DNA of 7,938 nucleotides from Spartobacteria bacterium (GCA_025350985.1 JANXWU010000391.1:1-7938); one strand, 5' to 3'. Numbered from the stretch's first letter, positions 1 to 6,837 are shown. Numbers and translations: made by a program. Notes: generated by a model not told the origin, from the letters alone.

Positions 1-762
1 GCCATCGCCGCCATTGAGGAAGTTGCGCTCGGCGGCACGGCGGTCGGCACCGGCTTGAACTGCCATCCGGAATTTCCGGCGCGCGTGATGCGGCACATCG
101 AGACGCGCACGGGCCTGCCCTTTCACGAAGCCGCGAATCACTTCGAGGCGCAGGGCTCCAAGGACGGCCTCGTGCAGGCGAGCGGGCAGCTCAAAACCAT
201 CGCGGTCTCACTTTTCAAAATCGCCAACGACATCCGCTGGCTCAGCAGTGGCCCGCGTTGCGGCATCGGCGAAATTCATTTGCCCGAGACGCAGCCGGGC
301 TCGTCGATCATGCCGGGAAAAGTGAACCCGGTGATGTGCGAGGCGCTGATGCAGGTTTGCACGCAGGTCATCGGCGCGGACGCAGTCGTTACTTGGGCGG
401 GCGCGAACGGCAACTTCGATCTGAACGTGATGATGCCGGTGCTCGCGCACAATCTTTTGGAAGCGATCCGCATCCTCGCCAACGCGGTCAATGTTTTCCG
501 CACCCGCTGCGTGGATGGCATCGTGGCGAACGTCGAACGCTGCAACGAACTCGTCGAATATTCGATGGCGATGGTGACCAGCCTCGCGCCGATCATCGGC
601 TACGACCGCGCCGCGGAAATCGCGAAGGAATCTGCGAAGACGGGGAAGACGGTGCGCGAAATTTGCCGCGAGAAAAAAGTGTTGCCCGAGGCGGAATTGG
701 CGCGCGCGCTCGATCCGGTCGAGATGACAAAACCCGGCGGCGAAGGCACGGCGGGCGGGTAG
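1..762 (+). CDS. fumC: Class II fumarate hydratase, C-terminal part (5' end outside window)
   Basis: This is the last 253 residues of a class II fumarase, which reversibly hydrates fumarate to L-malate in the cytoplasmic TCA cycle as a homotetramer. The frame is open from base 1, so the gene starts upstream; about 200-220 residues are missing compared with the usual 460-470. The family signature GSSIMPGKVNP lies at visible residues 100-110, in the loop carrying the catalytic serine. The glycine after IMP and the following VMCE favour fumarase over aspartase, which has IMPAKVNP. Downstream blocks such as GANGNFDLNVMMPVLAHNLL and the C-terminal region ending in VEMTKPG also fit FumC. The other catalytic histidine region lies in the missing half. 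The gene ends 42 bp before hicB on the same strand. Mdh, the next TCA enzyme, is encoded about 1 kb away on the opposite strand. Confidence 0.95.
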   Translation, partial: AIAAIEEVALGGTAVGTGLNCHPEFPARVMRHIETRTGLPFHEAANHFEAQGSKDGLVQASGQLKTIAVSLFKIANDIRWLSSGPRCGIGEIHLPETQPGSSIMPGKVNPVMCEALMQVCTQVIGADAVVTWAGANGNFDLNVMMPVLAHNLLEAIRILANAVNVFRTRCVDGIVANVERCNELVEYSMAMVTSLAPIIGYDRAAEIAKESAKTGKTVREICREKKVLPEAELARALDPVEMTKPGGEGTAGG

Positions 763-804
763 GCTTTCGCCTCGCTTTCGAACGATTCGCAAATAACTTG
801 CCGT

Positions 805-1047
805 ATGCTCACAGATTACCTTCACGAGGCACTTGCTGGTGCAATCATGGAACAAATGGAGAATGGTCACTGCTTTGCTTCAATTCCTCAGTTCCCTGGT
901 GTTTGGTCTGAGGCAAAAACCACGGAAAAATGTCGTGTAGAACTCGCCGAGGTTTTGGAAGAATGGGTGATTCTGTCATTGAAGCGGGGCGATCGTTTGC
1001 CCGTGATTGGCAACTACGATCTCAATGCCATCGGAGCGGCGTCGTAA
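805..1047 (+). CDS. hicB: HicB-family antitoxin of a type II toxin-antitoxin pair
   Basis: This 80-residue protein resembles short HicB antitoxins, which bind and neutralise the HicA mRNA interferase and usually repress their own promoter. The N-terminal strand-helix region is followed by the pattern IPQFPGVWSEAKT, then CRVELAEVLEEWVILSLKRG and LPVIGNYDL. These are typical of the partial RNase H-like HicB fold. No separate C-terminal helix-turn-helix or ribbon-helix-helix domain is present, so DNA binding, if any, must come from the short fold or another protein. The start at 805 gives the usual N-terminus (MLTDYL...). No Shine-Dalgarno sequence precedes it. HicA follows 73 bp downstream, so the antitoxin gene comes first. 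A hand count gives about 49% GC, against 60-67% in sampled stretches of fumC, which suggests separate acquisition. The family call is from recalled motifs. Confidence 0.85.
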   Translation: MLTDYLHEALAGAIMEQMENGHCFASIPQFPGVWSEAKTTEKCRVELAEVLEEWVILSLKRGDRLPVIGNYDLNAIGAAS

Positions 1048-1054
1048 GTAGGAA

Positions 1055-1069
1055 CGCGTCCGCTACCGG
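1055..1069 (+). repeat. Short dispersed repeat, copy 1 (hicB-hicA spacer)
   Basis: The 15-mer CGCGTCCGCTACCGG lies in the 73-bp spacer between hicB and hicA. It recurs with one mismatch at 2935-2949, at the end of malQ. Two near-identical 15-mers at gene ends in an 8-kb window suggest a genome-wide short intergenic repeat. A genome-wide count would be needed to confirm this. Confidence 0.5.
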
Positions 1070-1120
1070 CATTTCCACCCATTCTGCGGCGAGTAATAAT
1101 TTTTCTGGCATCAACATTTT

Positions 1121-1333
1121 ATGCCAAAGCCGATTTCACGTCATGAGTTGATTCGAAAATTCCGCGCGCTGGGATGGGGAGGACCCTTTTCCGGCGGCAA
1201 GCATTCATTCATGGCAAAAGGAGCGCACAAAGTCCGCATTCCCAATCCGCATGGCGGTGACATCGACTGGTCATTGATGAAGCGGATTCTGCAGCAGGCG
1301 ACGATCGACTCTGCTGATTGGTTCCGCGCGTGA
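1121..1333 (+). CDS. hicA: HicA-family mRNA interferase toxin
   Basis: This 70-residue protein matches the HicA/YcfA family, small dsRBD-fold toxins that cut mRNA when free of HicB. The visible family pattern is ELIRKFRALGW at residues 9-19, then GGKHSFM with the expected catalytic histidine at position 28. The IPNPHGGDI block and a final helix LMKRILQQATI follow. Length is normal and the active-site histidine is intact, so the toxin looks functional. The ATG at 1121 is the natural start and has no clear ribosome binding site. The gene is the second of the pair, 73 bp after hicB. That gap is long for a TA operon and contains a short dispersed repeat (1055-1069). GC is about 55% by hand count, lower than the housekeeping genes around it. 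Confidence 0.85.
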   Translation: MPKPISRHELIRKFRALGWGGPFSGGKHSFMAKGAHKVRIPNPHGGDIDWSLMKRILQQATIDSADWFRA

Positions 1334-1368
1334 TTTGACCCTTCCGCGCGGCGACGCTAAACCGTTTC

Positions 1369-1743
1369 ATGGTTTCCAACATCACCACGCCGCACTTCAG
1401 CGGCGGCCCGAACATCGCGATCAAATGCCCGACGCACACCTACGACGCCACCGTCGCGTTTTATCGGGACACGCTCGCGCTGCCGGTGATCGAGGAGGTG
1501 GAGCACGGCGTCACGTTCCAGTTCGGCCCGATGCGTTTGTGGATCGATAAAGTGCCGAACCTCAGCCATCCCGACATCTGGCTGGAGATTGAAACCAACG
1601 ACACGCAATCGGCGGCGCGATACCTCAAAGTCAACGGCGTCCCGCGTCGCGATGAAGTCGAGGAATTGCACGCCGACTTCGACGGATTTTTCATCAGCGA
1701 CCCGAGCGGGGTGGTGCATCTGGTCGTTGGCGAGGAGACATGA
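1369..1743 (+). CDS. VOC-superfamily (glyoxalase/bleomycin-resistance fold) protein
   Basis: This 124-residue protein has the paired beta-alpha-beta-beta-beta pattern of the vicinal oxygen chelate superfamily. The first half has a strand IAIKCPT, a helix around ATVAFYRDTLALPVI, and then strands such as GVTFQFGPMRLWIDKV. The second half has DIWLEIETND, a helix TQSAARYLKVNGV, and the typical closing FFISDPSGVVHLVV. VOC members include glyoxalase I, dioxygenases, and antibiotic-binding or epimerase proteins, usually with a metal held by His/Glu residues. Here the first strand carries Lys/Cys where a ligand histidine is often found, and the final strand carries His where Glu is common, so metal binding and substrate cannot be assigned. 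The start at 1369 follows the hicA stop by 35 bp and has no Shine-Dalgarno sequence. The gene is convergent with mdh. Family is fairly sure, function unknown. Confidence 0.8.
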   Translation: MVSNITTPHFSGGPNIAIKCPTHTYDATVAFYRDTLALPVIEEVEHGVTFQFGPMRLWIDKVPNLSHPDIWLEIETNDTQSAARYLKVNGVPRRDEVEELHADFDGFFISDPSGVVHLVVGEET

Positions 1744-1749
1744 GGCTGC

Positions 1750-1813
1750 AGCGGCGGTTAGTGACCGTCGCAAACTTTGCGAGCGAGAACGGCGACGGTC
1801 TCAGATCGCCGCT
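1750..1813. terminator. Compound inverted repeat between convergent VOC gene and mdh (possible bidirectional terminator)
   Basis: Two nested perfect stems can form. AGCGGCG (1750-1756) pairs with CGCCGCT (1807-1813), and GACCGTCGC (1763-1771) pairs with GCGACGGTC (1792-1800). A symmetric 6/6 internal loop separates the stems and a 20-nt apical loop closes the structure. It starts just after the VOC stop codon and reaches into the mdh stop codon (1812-1814), so it would sit at the 3' end of both transcripts. There is no T-tract on either side, so it is not a classical intrinsic terminator. An mRNA 3'-end-protecting hairpin or a REP-like repeat is equally possible. Confidence 0.5.
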
Positions 1814-2792
1814 ACAGCAACTCCGCCACCAGCCCGCGCTCCTCTTTCAACTCGCCCACGGTGGCGTCGATGCGGGCGCGGCTGAATTCGTTTACAGGCA
1901 CGTTTTGCACGATCTCCCATTTTTGGCCGTCGCTGCGAATCGGGAAGCCGCAGATGAGCCCGCGCTCAATCCCGTAACTGCCGTCGGAACAGACGGCGAC
2001 GCTGTGCCAGTCGCCCGCCGGCGTCGGCGTGGTGAGCGAGCGGACGGTATCGACAATGGCGTTCGCGGCGGAGGCGGCGGATGACGCGCCGCGCGCCTTG
2101 ATGATCGCCGCGCCGCGCTGCTGCACGGTCGGGATGAAAGTTTCCTTCAACCATGACTCGTCGCCGATCACTTCGGGCGCAGGTTTGCCGTCGATTTTTG
2201 CGTTGTAAAAATCGGGGTACTGGGTGGAGGAATGATTGCCCCAAATCGCGAGGTTGGAAACGGCGGTGACATCGACGCCGGCGCGGGCGGCGAGTTGCGA
2301 CTTGGCGCGGTTTTCGTCGAGGCGCGTCATCGCAAACCAGCGGTCCGGCGAGATGCCTTTGGCGTTGTTCATGCCGATGAGCGCATTCGTGTTGCAGGGA
2401 TTGCCGACGACGAGCACGCGCACATCAGGCGCGGCGTTTTTCTCAATGGCCTTGCCTTGCCCGATGAAAATTTTGCCGTTGATGCCGAGCAAATCACCGC
2501 GTTCCATCCCGGCCTTCCGCGGCACGGAGCCGACGAGCAGCGCCCAGTTCACGCCGCGAAAACCTTCGTCGAGATCAGAGGTGGCGACGACATTTTTCAG
2601 CAGAGGAAACGCGCAATCCTGAAGCTCCATCGCGACGCCTTGCAGCGCCGGAAGCACGGGCGGAATTTCGATGAGATGCAGTTCCACCGGTTGATCGGGC
2701 CCGAGCATTGAACCGGAGGCGATGCGGAAAAGGAGTTGGTAGCCGATTTGTCCGGCGGCACCGGTGATAGCGATTTTGATGGGCTGTTTCAT
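1812..2792 (-). CDS. mdh: Malate dehydrogenase (NAD-dependent, cytosolic-type family)
   Basis: This gene encodes 326 residues, the usual length for this bacterial/cytosolic MDH group. The enzyme oxidises L-malate to oxaloacetate with NAD+ in the TCA cycle. A Rossmann glycine loop GAAGQIG is at residues 11-17, with the acidic residue E42 after the second strand, as expected for NAD preference. The active-site loop [16 protein letters not shown] holds substrate arginines R92 and R98. [10 protein letters not shown] follows, then LDENRA with catalytic D159 and R162, and [10 protein letters not shown] with catalytic H187. The ATG at 2792 (MKQPIKIA) was chosen because the fold begins there. An in-frame ATG 48 bp upstream adds an unconserved basic stretch. 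The bases before the start are pyrimidine-rich with no Shine-Dalgarno. The gene is downstream of malQ on the same strand, but a 150-bp structured gap suggests independent transcription. Confidence 0.95.
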   Translation of the reverse strand: MKQPIKIAITGAAGQIGYQLLFRIASGSMLGPDQPVELHLIEIPPVLPALQGVAMELQDCAFPLLKNVVATSDLDEGFRGVNWALLVGSVPRKAGMERGDLLGINGKIFIGQGKAIEKNAAPDVRVLVVGNPCNTNALIGMNNAKGISPDRWFAMTRLDENRAKSQLAARAGVDVTAVSNLAIWGNHSSTQYPDFYNAKIDGKPAPEVIGDESWLKETFIPTVQQRGAAIIKARGASSAASAANAIVDTVRSLTTPTPAGDWHSVAVCSDGSYGIERGLICGFPIRSDGQKWEIVQNVPVNEFSRARIDATVGELKEERGLVAELL

Positions 2793-2900
2793 TTTTAAAA
2801 AAGGGAGGGCAAATGTGCGCCCGTGTCGCGTCCGGCTCAATCGAAAAACGCGAGTTCGTGACGCGGCGGATGGCGTTCGTAGTTTTCAAGGCCAAAGTTC

Positions 2901-2941
2901 GCGAAGGCGGGGGCGCCTTCGCCAGCACGCGAGGCGCGTGC
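2901..2941. repeat. Two adjacent perfect hairpins downstream of malQ
   Basis: GCGAAGGCG (2901-2909) pairs with CGCCTTCGC (2914-2922) across a four-base GGGG loop. GCACGCG (2925-2931) pairs with CGCGTGC (2935-2941) across a three-base loop. The pair starts one base beyond the malQ stop on the minus strand and lies upstream of mdh. No strong T-run follows on either strand. The structures could terminate malQ transcription in a Rho-dependent or pausing manner, protect its 3' end, or simply be a mobile palindromic repeat. Confidence 0.6.
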
Positions 2942-2949
2942 GCTACCGG
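2935..2949 (+). repeat. Short dispersed repeat, copy 2 (overlaps malQ stop)
   Basis: CGCGTGCGCTACCGG matches the 15-mer at 1055-1069 at 14 of 15 positions. It contains the reverse complement of the malQ stop codon (TAG at 2945-2943), so the last arginine codon and stop of malQ lie inside the repeat. Its left half is also the right arm of the second hairpin in the malQ-mdh gap. Confidence 0.5.
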
Positions 2950-4649
2950 GACCTTCCGCTCTCGCGCACGATCGCGGCGAAGCGCGCCATTTTTTCGACG
3001 AAGTCCGGTTCCGAACGAAGCGCCTCGACGGAGTAGGGGAGACGCGCGCTCCAGTTCGATTCGGCGACCGCGCCGGGGACGTTGAAACGCTGCGTGTTGC
3101 CGAGAAGGTCGGTGATCATGCAAATCGCGATCCAGGAATTGCTGCGGAATAAACCGCGCAGCAGGCCTTGATGAATCGCATCGCTCCATTCCGTGGGCAG
3201 CGGTAGTTGCAACTCCGCGAACTCGGCGAGATGCCAGAGTTCGTTGAGGGCGTCGTGGCTGCTCGCGCGCGCCTCGCGGGTCCAGCGATCCCAAAGCACG
3301 CGCAGTGGCTCGTGATCGTGCGTCGCGTACGTCGCCACCGAGAGGCGCGGGTAATCGCGACCGCGCTGCCATTTCCCGTCCCAGCCGCGCTCCCACATCG
3401 GAATTTTGAATCCGGGAATGCCGAGCGACGTGAGGCTCGGGCGGACGTAATCGGGCACGGTTCCGAGGTCCTCGCCGATGAGCCGGTGCTCGCCCACTTC
3501 CTCGCTCAGGGCGCGCAATCGTTCCTCGCCTTCGCGCCGGTTCGCGTCGCAGGATTCCCAATTGGAATCATCGCGCGGCACGAAATGCGGCAGCTCGCCG
3601 CCGGTGCGCGCGCGGGCTTCGTCGTGCGAGAGTGGGGAGAATTCCGCATTACGCGAAGGTCGCCACGGGAAGCCGTAGATGCGGTAAAAGCCGAGCACAT
3701 GGTCGATGCGAAACAAGTGGAAAATCTCGCGCACCATCCGCACGCGCTGCCGCCACCACGCGAAGTTTTCGGTCCGCATTTTATCCCAGCGATAAAGCGG
3801 CACGCCCCAGTTCTGTCCCCACTTCACTACGAACGGATCATCCTTGAAATACGGCTCGGGCGGTGCGCCGCCGCTCCACTCCAGATTGAATAATTCCGGC
3901 TGCGCCCAAACATCGGCGCTGTAGTAACTGACGCCGAAGGGCACGTCGCCCATCAGCGCCACGCCGAGCGTTTCGCATTCGGCCCGCAAGCTGCGCCATT
4001 GCTGGAACGCGAGCCATTGGACGTAGCTGAAAAAACGGGCGCGGATTTCGACTTCGCGTCGTTTTGGCAAAGGCTGCGCTGCGAGCCAGGCGCGGGCGGC
4101 GGCAAAAGTCCGCACTGCTTCGGGCCAGGTGTCCCAGCATTCGGTGCCATGCTCGTCCATGAGCGCGCGGAAGAGCGCGTAACCGTCGAGCCACGCGGCT
4201 TCGACTTGGACAAACGCACGGAATTTTTTGGCGCGGGCGCTGCCGCGTTTCCAATGTTTCGTGGAGAAATTGTCGAAAGCGCGATTGAGCAGCGCGCGTT
4301 TGAGTTTCTTGACCTCCGTCCATTTCACCGCGCCCCCGCGCAATGTTTCCAAATCGAACCCGCCCGCAATTTTCTCGCACTCCGCCTGCGAAAGGTCCGG
4401 CACCGATTTCGGGGAAATGAAGATGGTCGTCGGCTCCAGCGCGATGGAACTGATGGCGTTGTACGGGCTGTTGTCGCTGCCCATTTCGTTGATGGGCAAA
4501 AGCTGAACGAGCCGGAAACCCTGCTCCGAAGCCCATTCCGCGAACAGCCGCAGGCATTCCGTGTCCCCGACGCCGAGATCGTGCCGCGCGCGGATGGCGA
4601 ACAGCGGTGCGAGGAGGCCGGCGAGCGGTTGGTCGAGCGAAAGCTCCAT
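2943..4649 (-). CDS. malQ: 4-alpha-glucanotransferase (GH77 amylomaltase)
   Basis: This 568-residue GH77 enzyme transfers alpha-1,4-glucan segments between maltodextrins in the cytoplasm, as in glycogen or maltose metabolism. The N-terminus has the family pattern [15 protein letters not shown] and [41 protein letters not shown] follows around residues 234-254, then [11 protein letters not shown]. The catalytic residues are in place: nucleophile D316 in [10 protein letters not shown], acid/base E393 in GEDLG, and the stabilising D445 in [12 protein letters not shown] at 523-526 closes the conserved core. The loop between PELF and GQNWG ([19 protein letters not shown]) differs from the usual VAGVPPDYF form and recalls a divergent, plant DPE2-like group. 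The ATG at 4649 starts right at the conserved domain and has no Shine-Dalgarno. The stop codon lies in a dispersed repeat. malQ is divergent from ilvB across 164 bp. Confidence 0.93.
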   Translation of the reverse strand: MELSLDQPLAGLLAPLFAIRARHDLGVGDTECLRLFAEWASEQGFRLVQLLPINEMGSDNSPYNAISSIALEPTTIFISPKSVPDLSQAECEKIAGGFDLETLRGGAVKWTEVKKLKRALLNRAFDNFSTKHWKRGSARAKKFRAFVQVEAAWLDGYALFRALMDEHGTECWDTWPEAVRTFAAARAWLAAQPLPKRREVEIRARFFSYVQWLAFQQWRSLRAECETLGVALMGDVPFGVSYYSADVWAQPELFNLEWSGGAPPEPYFKDDPFVVKWGQNWGVPLYRWDKMRTENFAWWRQRVRMVREIFHLFRIDHVLGFYRIYGFPWRPSRNAEFSPLSHDEARARTGGELPHFVPRDDSNWESCDANRREGEERLRALSEEVGEHRLIGEDLGTVPDYVRPSLTSLGIPGFKIPMWERGWDGKWQRGRDYPRLSVATYATHDHEPLRVLWDRWTREARASSHDALNELWHLAEFAELQLPLPTEWSDAIHQGLLRGLFRSNSWIAICMITDLLGNTQRFNVPGAVAESNWSARLPYSVEALRSEPDFVEKMARFAAIVRESGRSR

Positions 4650-4712
4650 GGACAGTCAGTTATCGGAAACATCGCGTGGCGGGGAACAAAAAAGCGCACG
4701 CGGGCGTTGGCC

Positions 4713-4732
4713 CGGCGGCCTGTGACCGCCGC
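4713..4732 (+). repeat. Small palindromic repeat related to the element at 1752-1771
   Basis: CGGCGGCCTGTGACCGCCGC matches 1752-1771 (CGGCGGTTAGTGACCGTCGC) at 16 of 20 positions. CGGCGG (4713-4718) can pair with CCGCCG (4726-4731) over a 7-base loop. In the other copy the C-to-T change keeps a G-U pair, so the stem is preserved. It lies in the malQ-ilvB divergent gap. It may be a dispersed palindrome, and a leader or attenuator role is not supported by any visible leader peptide. Confidence 0.4.
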
Positions 4733-4772
4733 CATTTTCCCGTGAAGTTTGCTCCCGCCTGTCACGCGAGGC

Positions 4773-4800
4773 TTGATCGCCGCGCATTTCCCCGTATTTT
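4773..4800 (+). promoter_or_regulatory. Possible sigma-70-type promoter for ilvB
   Basis: TTGATC (4773-4778) and TATTTT (4795-4800) are separated by 16 bp. Each box matches the consensus at four of six positions. Transcription would begin only a few bases before the ilvB ATG at 4814, giving a nearly leaderless mRNA, which would fit the lack of a Shine-Dalgarno. The match could be chance, as spacing and boxes were judged by eye. Confidence 0.22.
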
Positions 4801-4813
4801 ACCGGCTCTTTTT

Positions 4814-6595
4814 ATGGCTCACAAAACCGCTCCCAAATCCTCGAAGTCCCGCGTGAAAGCCCAGCCCGAGCGCGGGCCGGTCATGGAAGGCTCGGACATT
4901 CTCGTCTCGTGCCTCGAGCGCGAAGGAGTGGACACGATCTTTGCGTATCCCGGCGGTTGCTCGATGCCGATTCATCAGGCGCTGACGCGCTCAAAAAAAA
5001 TCCGCACGATCTTGCCGCGCCACGAACAGGGCGGCGTTTTTGCGGCAGAGGGCTTCGCGCGGGCGACGGGAAGAGTCGGCGTGGTGATGGCGACCAGCGG
5101 CCCCGGCGCGACCAATCTCATCACGGGCATCGCCGACGCGTTCATGGATTCGACGCCGCTCGTGGCGATCACCGGACAGGTGCCGTCTTACATGATCGGC
5201 AAAGGCGCGTTTCAGGAGACGGACGTGTTTGGACTCACGCTCCCGATCGTGAAGCACAACTATCTCATCCTGGACGTGAACGACATCCCGCGAGTCGTGA
5301 AGGAGGCGTTCCACATCGCGAGCACCGGACGCCCCGGCCCCGTGCTCATCGACATTCCCAAGAACGTGCAGCAGGCGCGCACGCAGCCGATTTACCCGGC
5401 GAAGGTGAACCTGCGCGGCTACAACCCGGAGCAGTTCGCCGACGACGTGGCGCTCAATGAAGTCATCGGCCTGATCAAGCAGGCGAAAAATCCGATGATT
5501 TATTGCGGCGGCGGCATCCTCTCCGGCCACGCGTCGGACGAGTTGCTGGAGTTCGTGGAACGCACGCAGATTCCGGTGGCGACGACGCTGATGGGCATCG
5601 GCTGTTTCCCCGAAACGCATCCGCTGTCACTGAAATGGCTCGGGATGCACGGCACCGTTTACGCGAACAACGCGGTGAACGAAGCCGACCTTTTGCTCGC
5701 CATCGGCGTGCGGTTCGATGACCGCGTGACGGGGAAGGTCGAGAAGTTTGCCGAGCACGGGACGATCGTCCACATCGACATCGACAACTCGGAGCTGAAC
5801 AAAAACAAAATTGTGAAGCTGCCGATCCTCAGCGACGTGAAATACGCGCTGAATCGCTTGAACCAATTGCTCGATAAATCCGGCCAAAAACGCGTGAAGT
5901 CGAACTTCGCGAAATACCCGGATTGGTTCAAACAAATCGACGCGTGGAAGCGCGAGTTTCCGCTCGGTTTCAAAGACACCGAAGACATGATCCAGCCGCA
6001 GCACGTCATCCGCACGCTGTGCGAAATGACGAAGGGCGAGGCGATCATCACGACCGGCGTGGGCCAGCATCAGATGTGGGCGGGGCAGCATTACACCTTC
6101 ACGCATCCGCGCACGTTCCTGACCTCGGCGGGTCTCGGATCGATGGGCTATGGCTTTCCCGCAGCGATGGGCGCAAAAGTCGCGTGCCCCGACCGCCAGG
6201 TCATCGACATCGACGGCGACGGATCGTTCCTGATGAACGTGCAGGAACTCGCCACCGCGCACGTCGAAGGCATCGCGGCGAAGGCGATCATTTTAAACAA
6301 CCAGCACCTCGGCATGGTCGTGCAGTGGGAGGACAAATTTTACGGCAGCAATCGCGGCCATACGTTTCTCGGCGACCCGCGCGACCTGAAGCGCATCTAT
6401 CCGGATTACGTCCAGATTTGCAAAGGCTTCGGCGTCCCGTGCGAGCGGGTGCTGCACAAAAAAGATTTGCGCGCCGCGATCCAACGCCTGCTCGACTCGA
6501 AGGAATGCTACGTCCTCGACGTGATGGTTCCCTATACCGAGCACGTCCTGCCAATGATCCCAACGAACATGACCTACAAGGACGTGATCGTTTGA
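4814..6595 (+). CDS. ilvB: Acetolactate synthase (acetohydroxyacid synthase) large subunit
   Basis: This 593-residue ThDP enzyme condenses two pyruvates to 2-acetolactate, or pyruvate with 2-oxobutyrate, the first step of valine, leucine and isoleucine synthesis. Catalytic Glu is E71 in [18 protein letters not shown]. The central domain has [10 protein letters not shown], typical of FAD-containing biosynthetic AHAS. The ThDP/Mg motif is GDGS at 468-471 with NN at 495-496, so D469 and N496 are the expected metal ligands. [10 protein letters not shown] and EHVLPMIP complete a C-terminus much like plant AHAS. The ATG at 4814 adds a basic Lys/Ser-rich 23-residue leader before MEGSDIL; the ATG at 4883 is an alternative start. 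An upstream in-frame extension to 4607 overlaps malQ and is unlikely. No small regulatory subunit gene (ilvN) or ilvC follows; a palindromic element and a convergent gene do. No Shine-Dalgarno is visible. Confidence 0.96.
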   Translation: MAHKTAPKSSKSRVKAQPERGPVMEGSDILVSCLEREGVDTIFAYPGGCSMPIHQALTRSKKIRTILPRHEQGGVFAAEGFARATGRVGVVMATSGPGATNLITGIADAFMDSTPLVAITGQVPSYMIGKGAFQETDVFGLTLPIVKHNYLILDVNDIPRVVKEAFHIASTGRPGPVLIDIPKNVQQARTQPIYPAKVNLRGYNPEQFADDVALNEVIGLIKQAKNPMIYCGGGILSGHASDELLEFVERTQIPVATTLMGIGCFPETHPLSLKWLGMHGTVYANNAVNEADLLLAIGVRFDDRVTGKVEKFAEHGTIVHIDIDNSELNKNKIVKLPILSDVKYALNRLNQLLDKSGQKRVKSNFAKYPDWFKQIDAWKREFPLGFKDTEDMIQPQHVIRTLCEMTKGEAIITTGVGQHQMWAGQHYTFTHPRTFLTSAGLGSMGYGFPAAMGAKVACPDRQVIDIDGDGSFLMNVQELATAHVEGIAAKAIILNNQHLGMVVQWEDKFYGSNRGHTFLGDPRDLKRIYPDYVQICKGFGVPCERVLHKKDLRAAIQRLLDSKECYVLDVMVPYTEHVLPMIPTNMTYKDVIV

Positions 6596-6598
6596 AAA

Positions 6599-6837
6599 AA
6601 TCTGGAACTTAGAGGGGCGTGTAAAAAGTCGGCGCGCGCGTGTTGATAGCGCTGCGGGGACGCAGCGCACTCCAAAGGGCTTGGCGCGGAAAGAGGTTCG
6701 GCAGCTTTGCTTTGCAGCGCAGCCGCTTTGGAGTGCGTCGCGTCCTCGCGCCGCTTTCCACACGCCTCAAGACTTTTTAGACGCCCTCTTAGAAAGGCAG
6801 TTCGTTTTTCTTTTCCTGAGTTCCTGAGTTCCAGATT
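6599..6837. repeat. Outer 11-bp inverted repeat flanking the palindrome, with short tandem repeat
   Basis: AATCTGGAACT (6599-6609) is a perfect inverted copy of AGTTCCAGATT (6827-6837). Between them lies the MITE-like palindrome, then a T-rich stretch and two exact tandem units TTCCTGAG (6813-6828) followed by a diverged third. The left arm begins four bases after the ilvB stop codon. The arms may form a long-range stem at the 3' end of ilvB, or mark the edges of an older repeat that was later invaded. Confidence 0.5.
6612..6788. mobile_element. MITE-like imperfect palindrome (non-coding, about 177 bp)
   Basis: The two halves are imperfect inverted copies. The outer ends GAGGGGCGTGTAAAAAGTC (6612-6630) and GACTTTTTAGACGCCCTC (6771-6788) pair with a 9-bp perfect core TAAAAAGTC. 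The inner arms CGCACTCCAAAG (6666-6677) and CTTTGGAGTGCG (6726-6737) are perfect over 12 bp, and the pairing continues outward through GGACG/CGTCC. TTA flanks both ends directly (6609-6611 and 6789-6791), compatible with a target-site duplication. There is no transposase or credible ORF, so if it moves it depends on an enzyme encoded elsewhere. It follows ilvB by 16 bp and could also act as a 3' structure. No family name can be assigned from the sequence alone. Confidence 0.6.

Noticed and set aside
208..870. Minus-strand 220-codon open frame opposite fumC
   Set aside because: It is Arg/His-rich, lies antisense to a clear fumarase frame, and matches no family pattern. It is a by-product of GC-rich codon use.
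2793..2840. Upstream ATG for mdh giving 16 extra residues
   Set aside because: The Rossmann fold starts at MKQPIKIA, and the added stretch is basic and unlike MDH N-termini.
2575..3561. Minus-strand 328-codon open frame across malQ and mdh
   Set aside because: It overlaps two well-supported genes in another frame, with arginine-rich low-information sequence.
3207..4745. Plus-strand open frames antisense to malQ (3207-3893 and 3999-4745)
   Set aside because: They are antisense shadows of a GH77 gene whose catalytic motifs are all intact. Their sequence has no recognisable domain.
4607..4813. Upstream extension of the ilvB frame
   Set aside because: It would overlap the malQ start and add 69 unconserved basic residues. 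AHAS-like sequence begins well after 4814.
4650..4813. Attenuator or leader peptide for ilvB in the divergent gap
   Set aside because: No short ORF rich in Leu, Val or Ile codons and no terminator with a T-run was seen. Only a small palindrome is present.
5627..6262. Minus-strand 211-codon open frame antisense to ilvB
   Set aside because: It is opposite the highly conserved AHAS frame and its composition is typical of reverse-strand GC-rich sequence.
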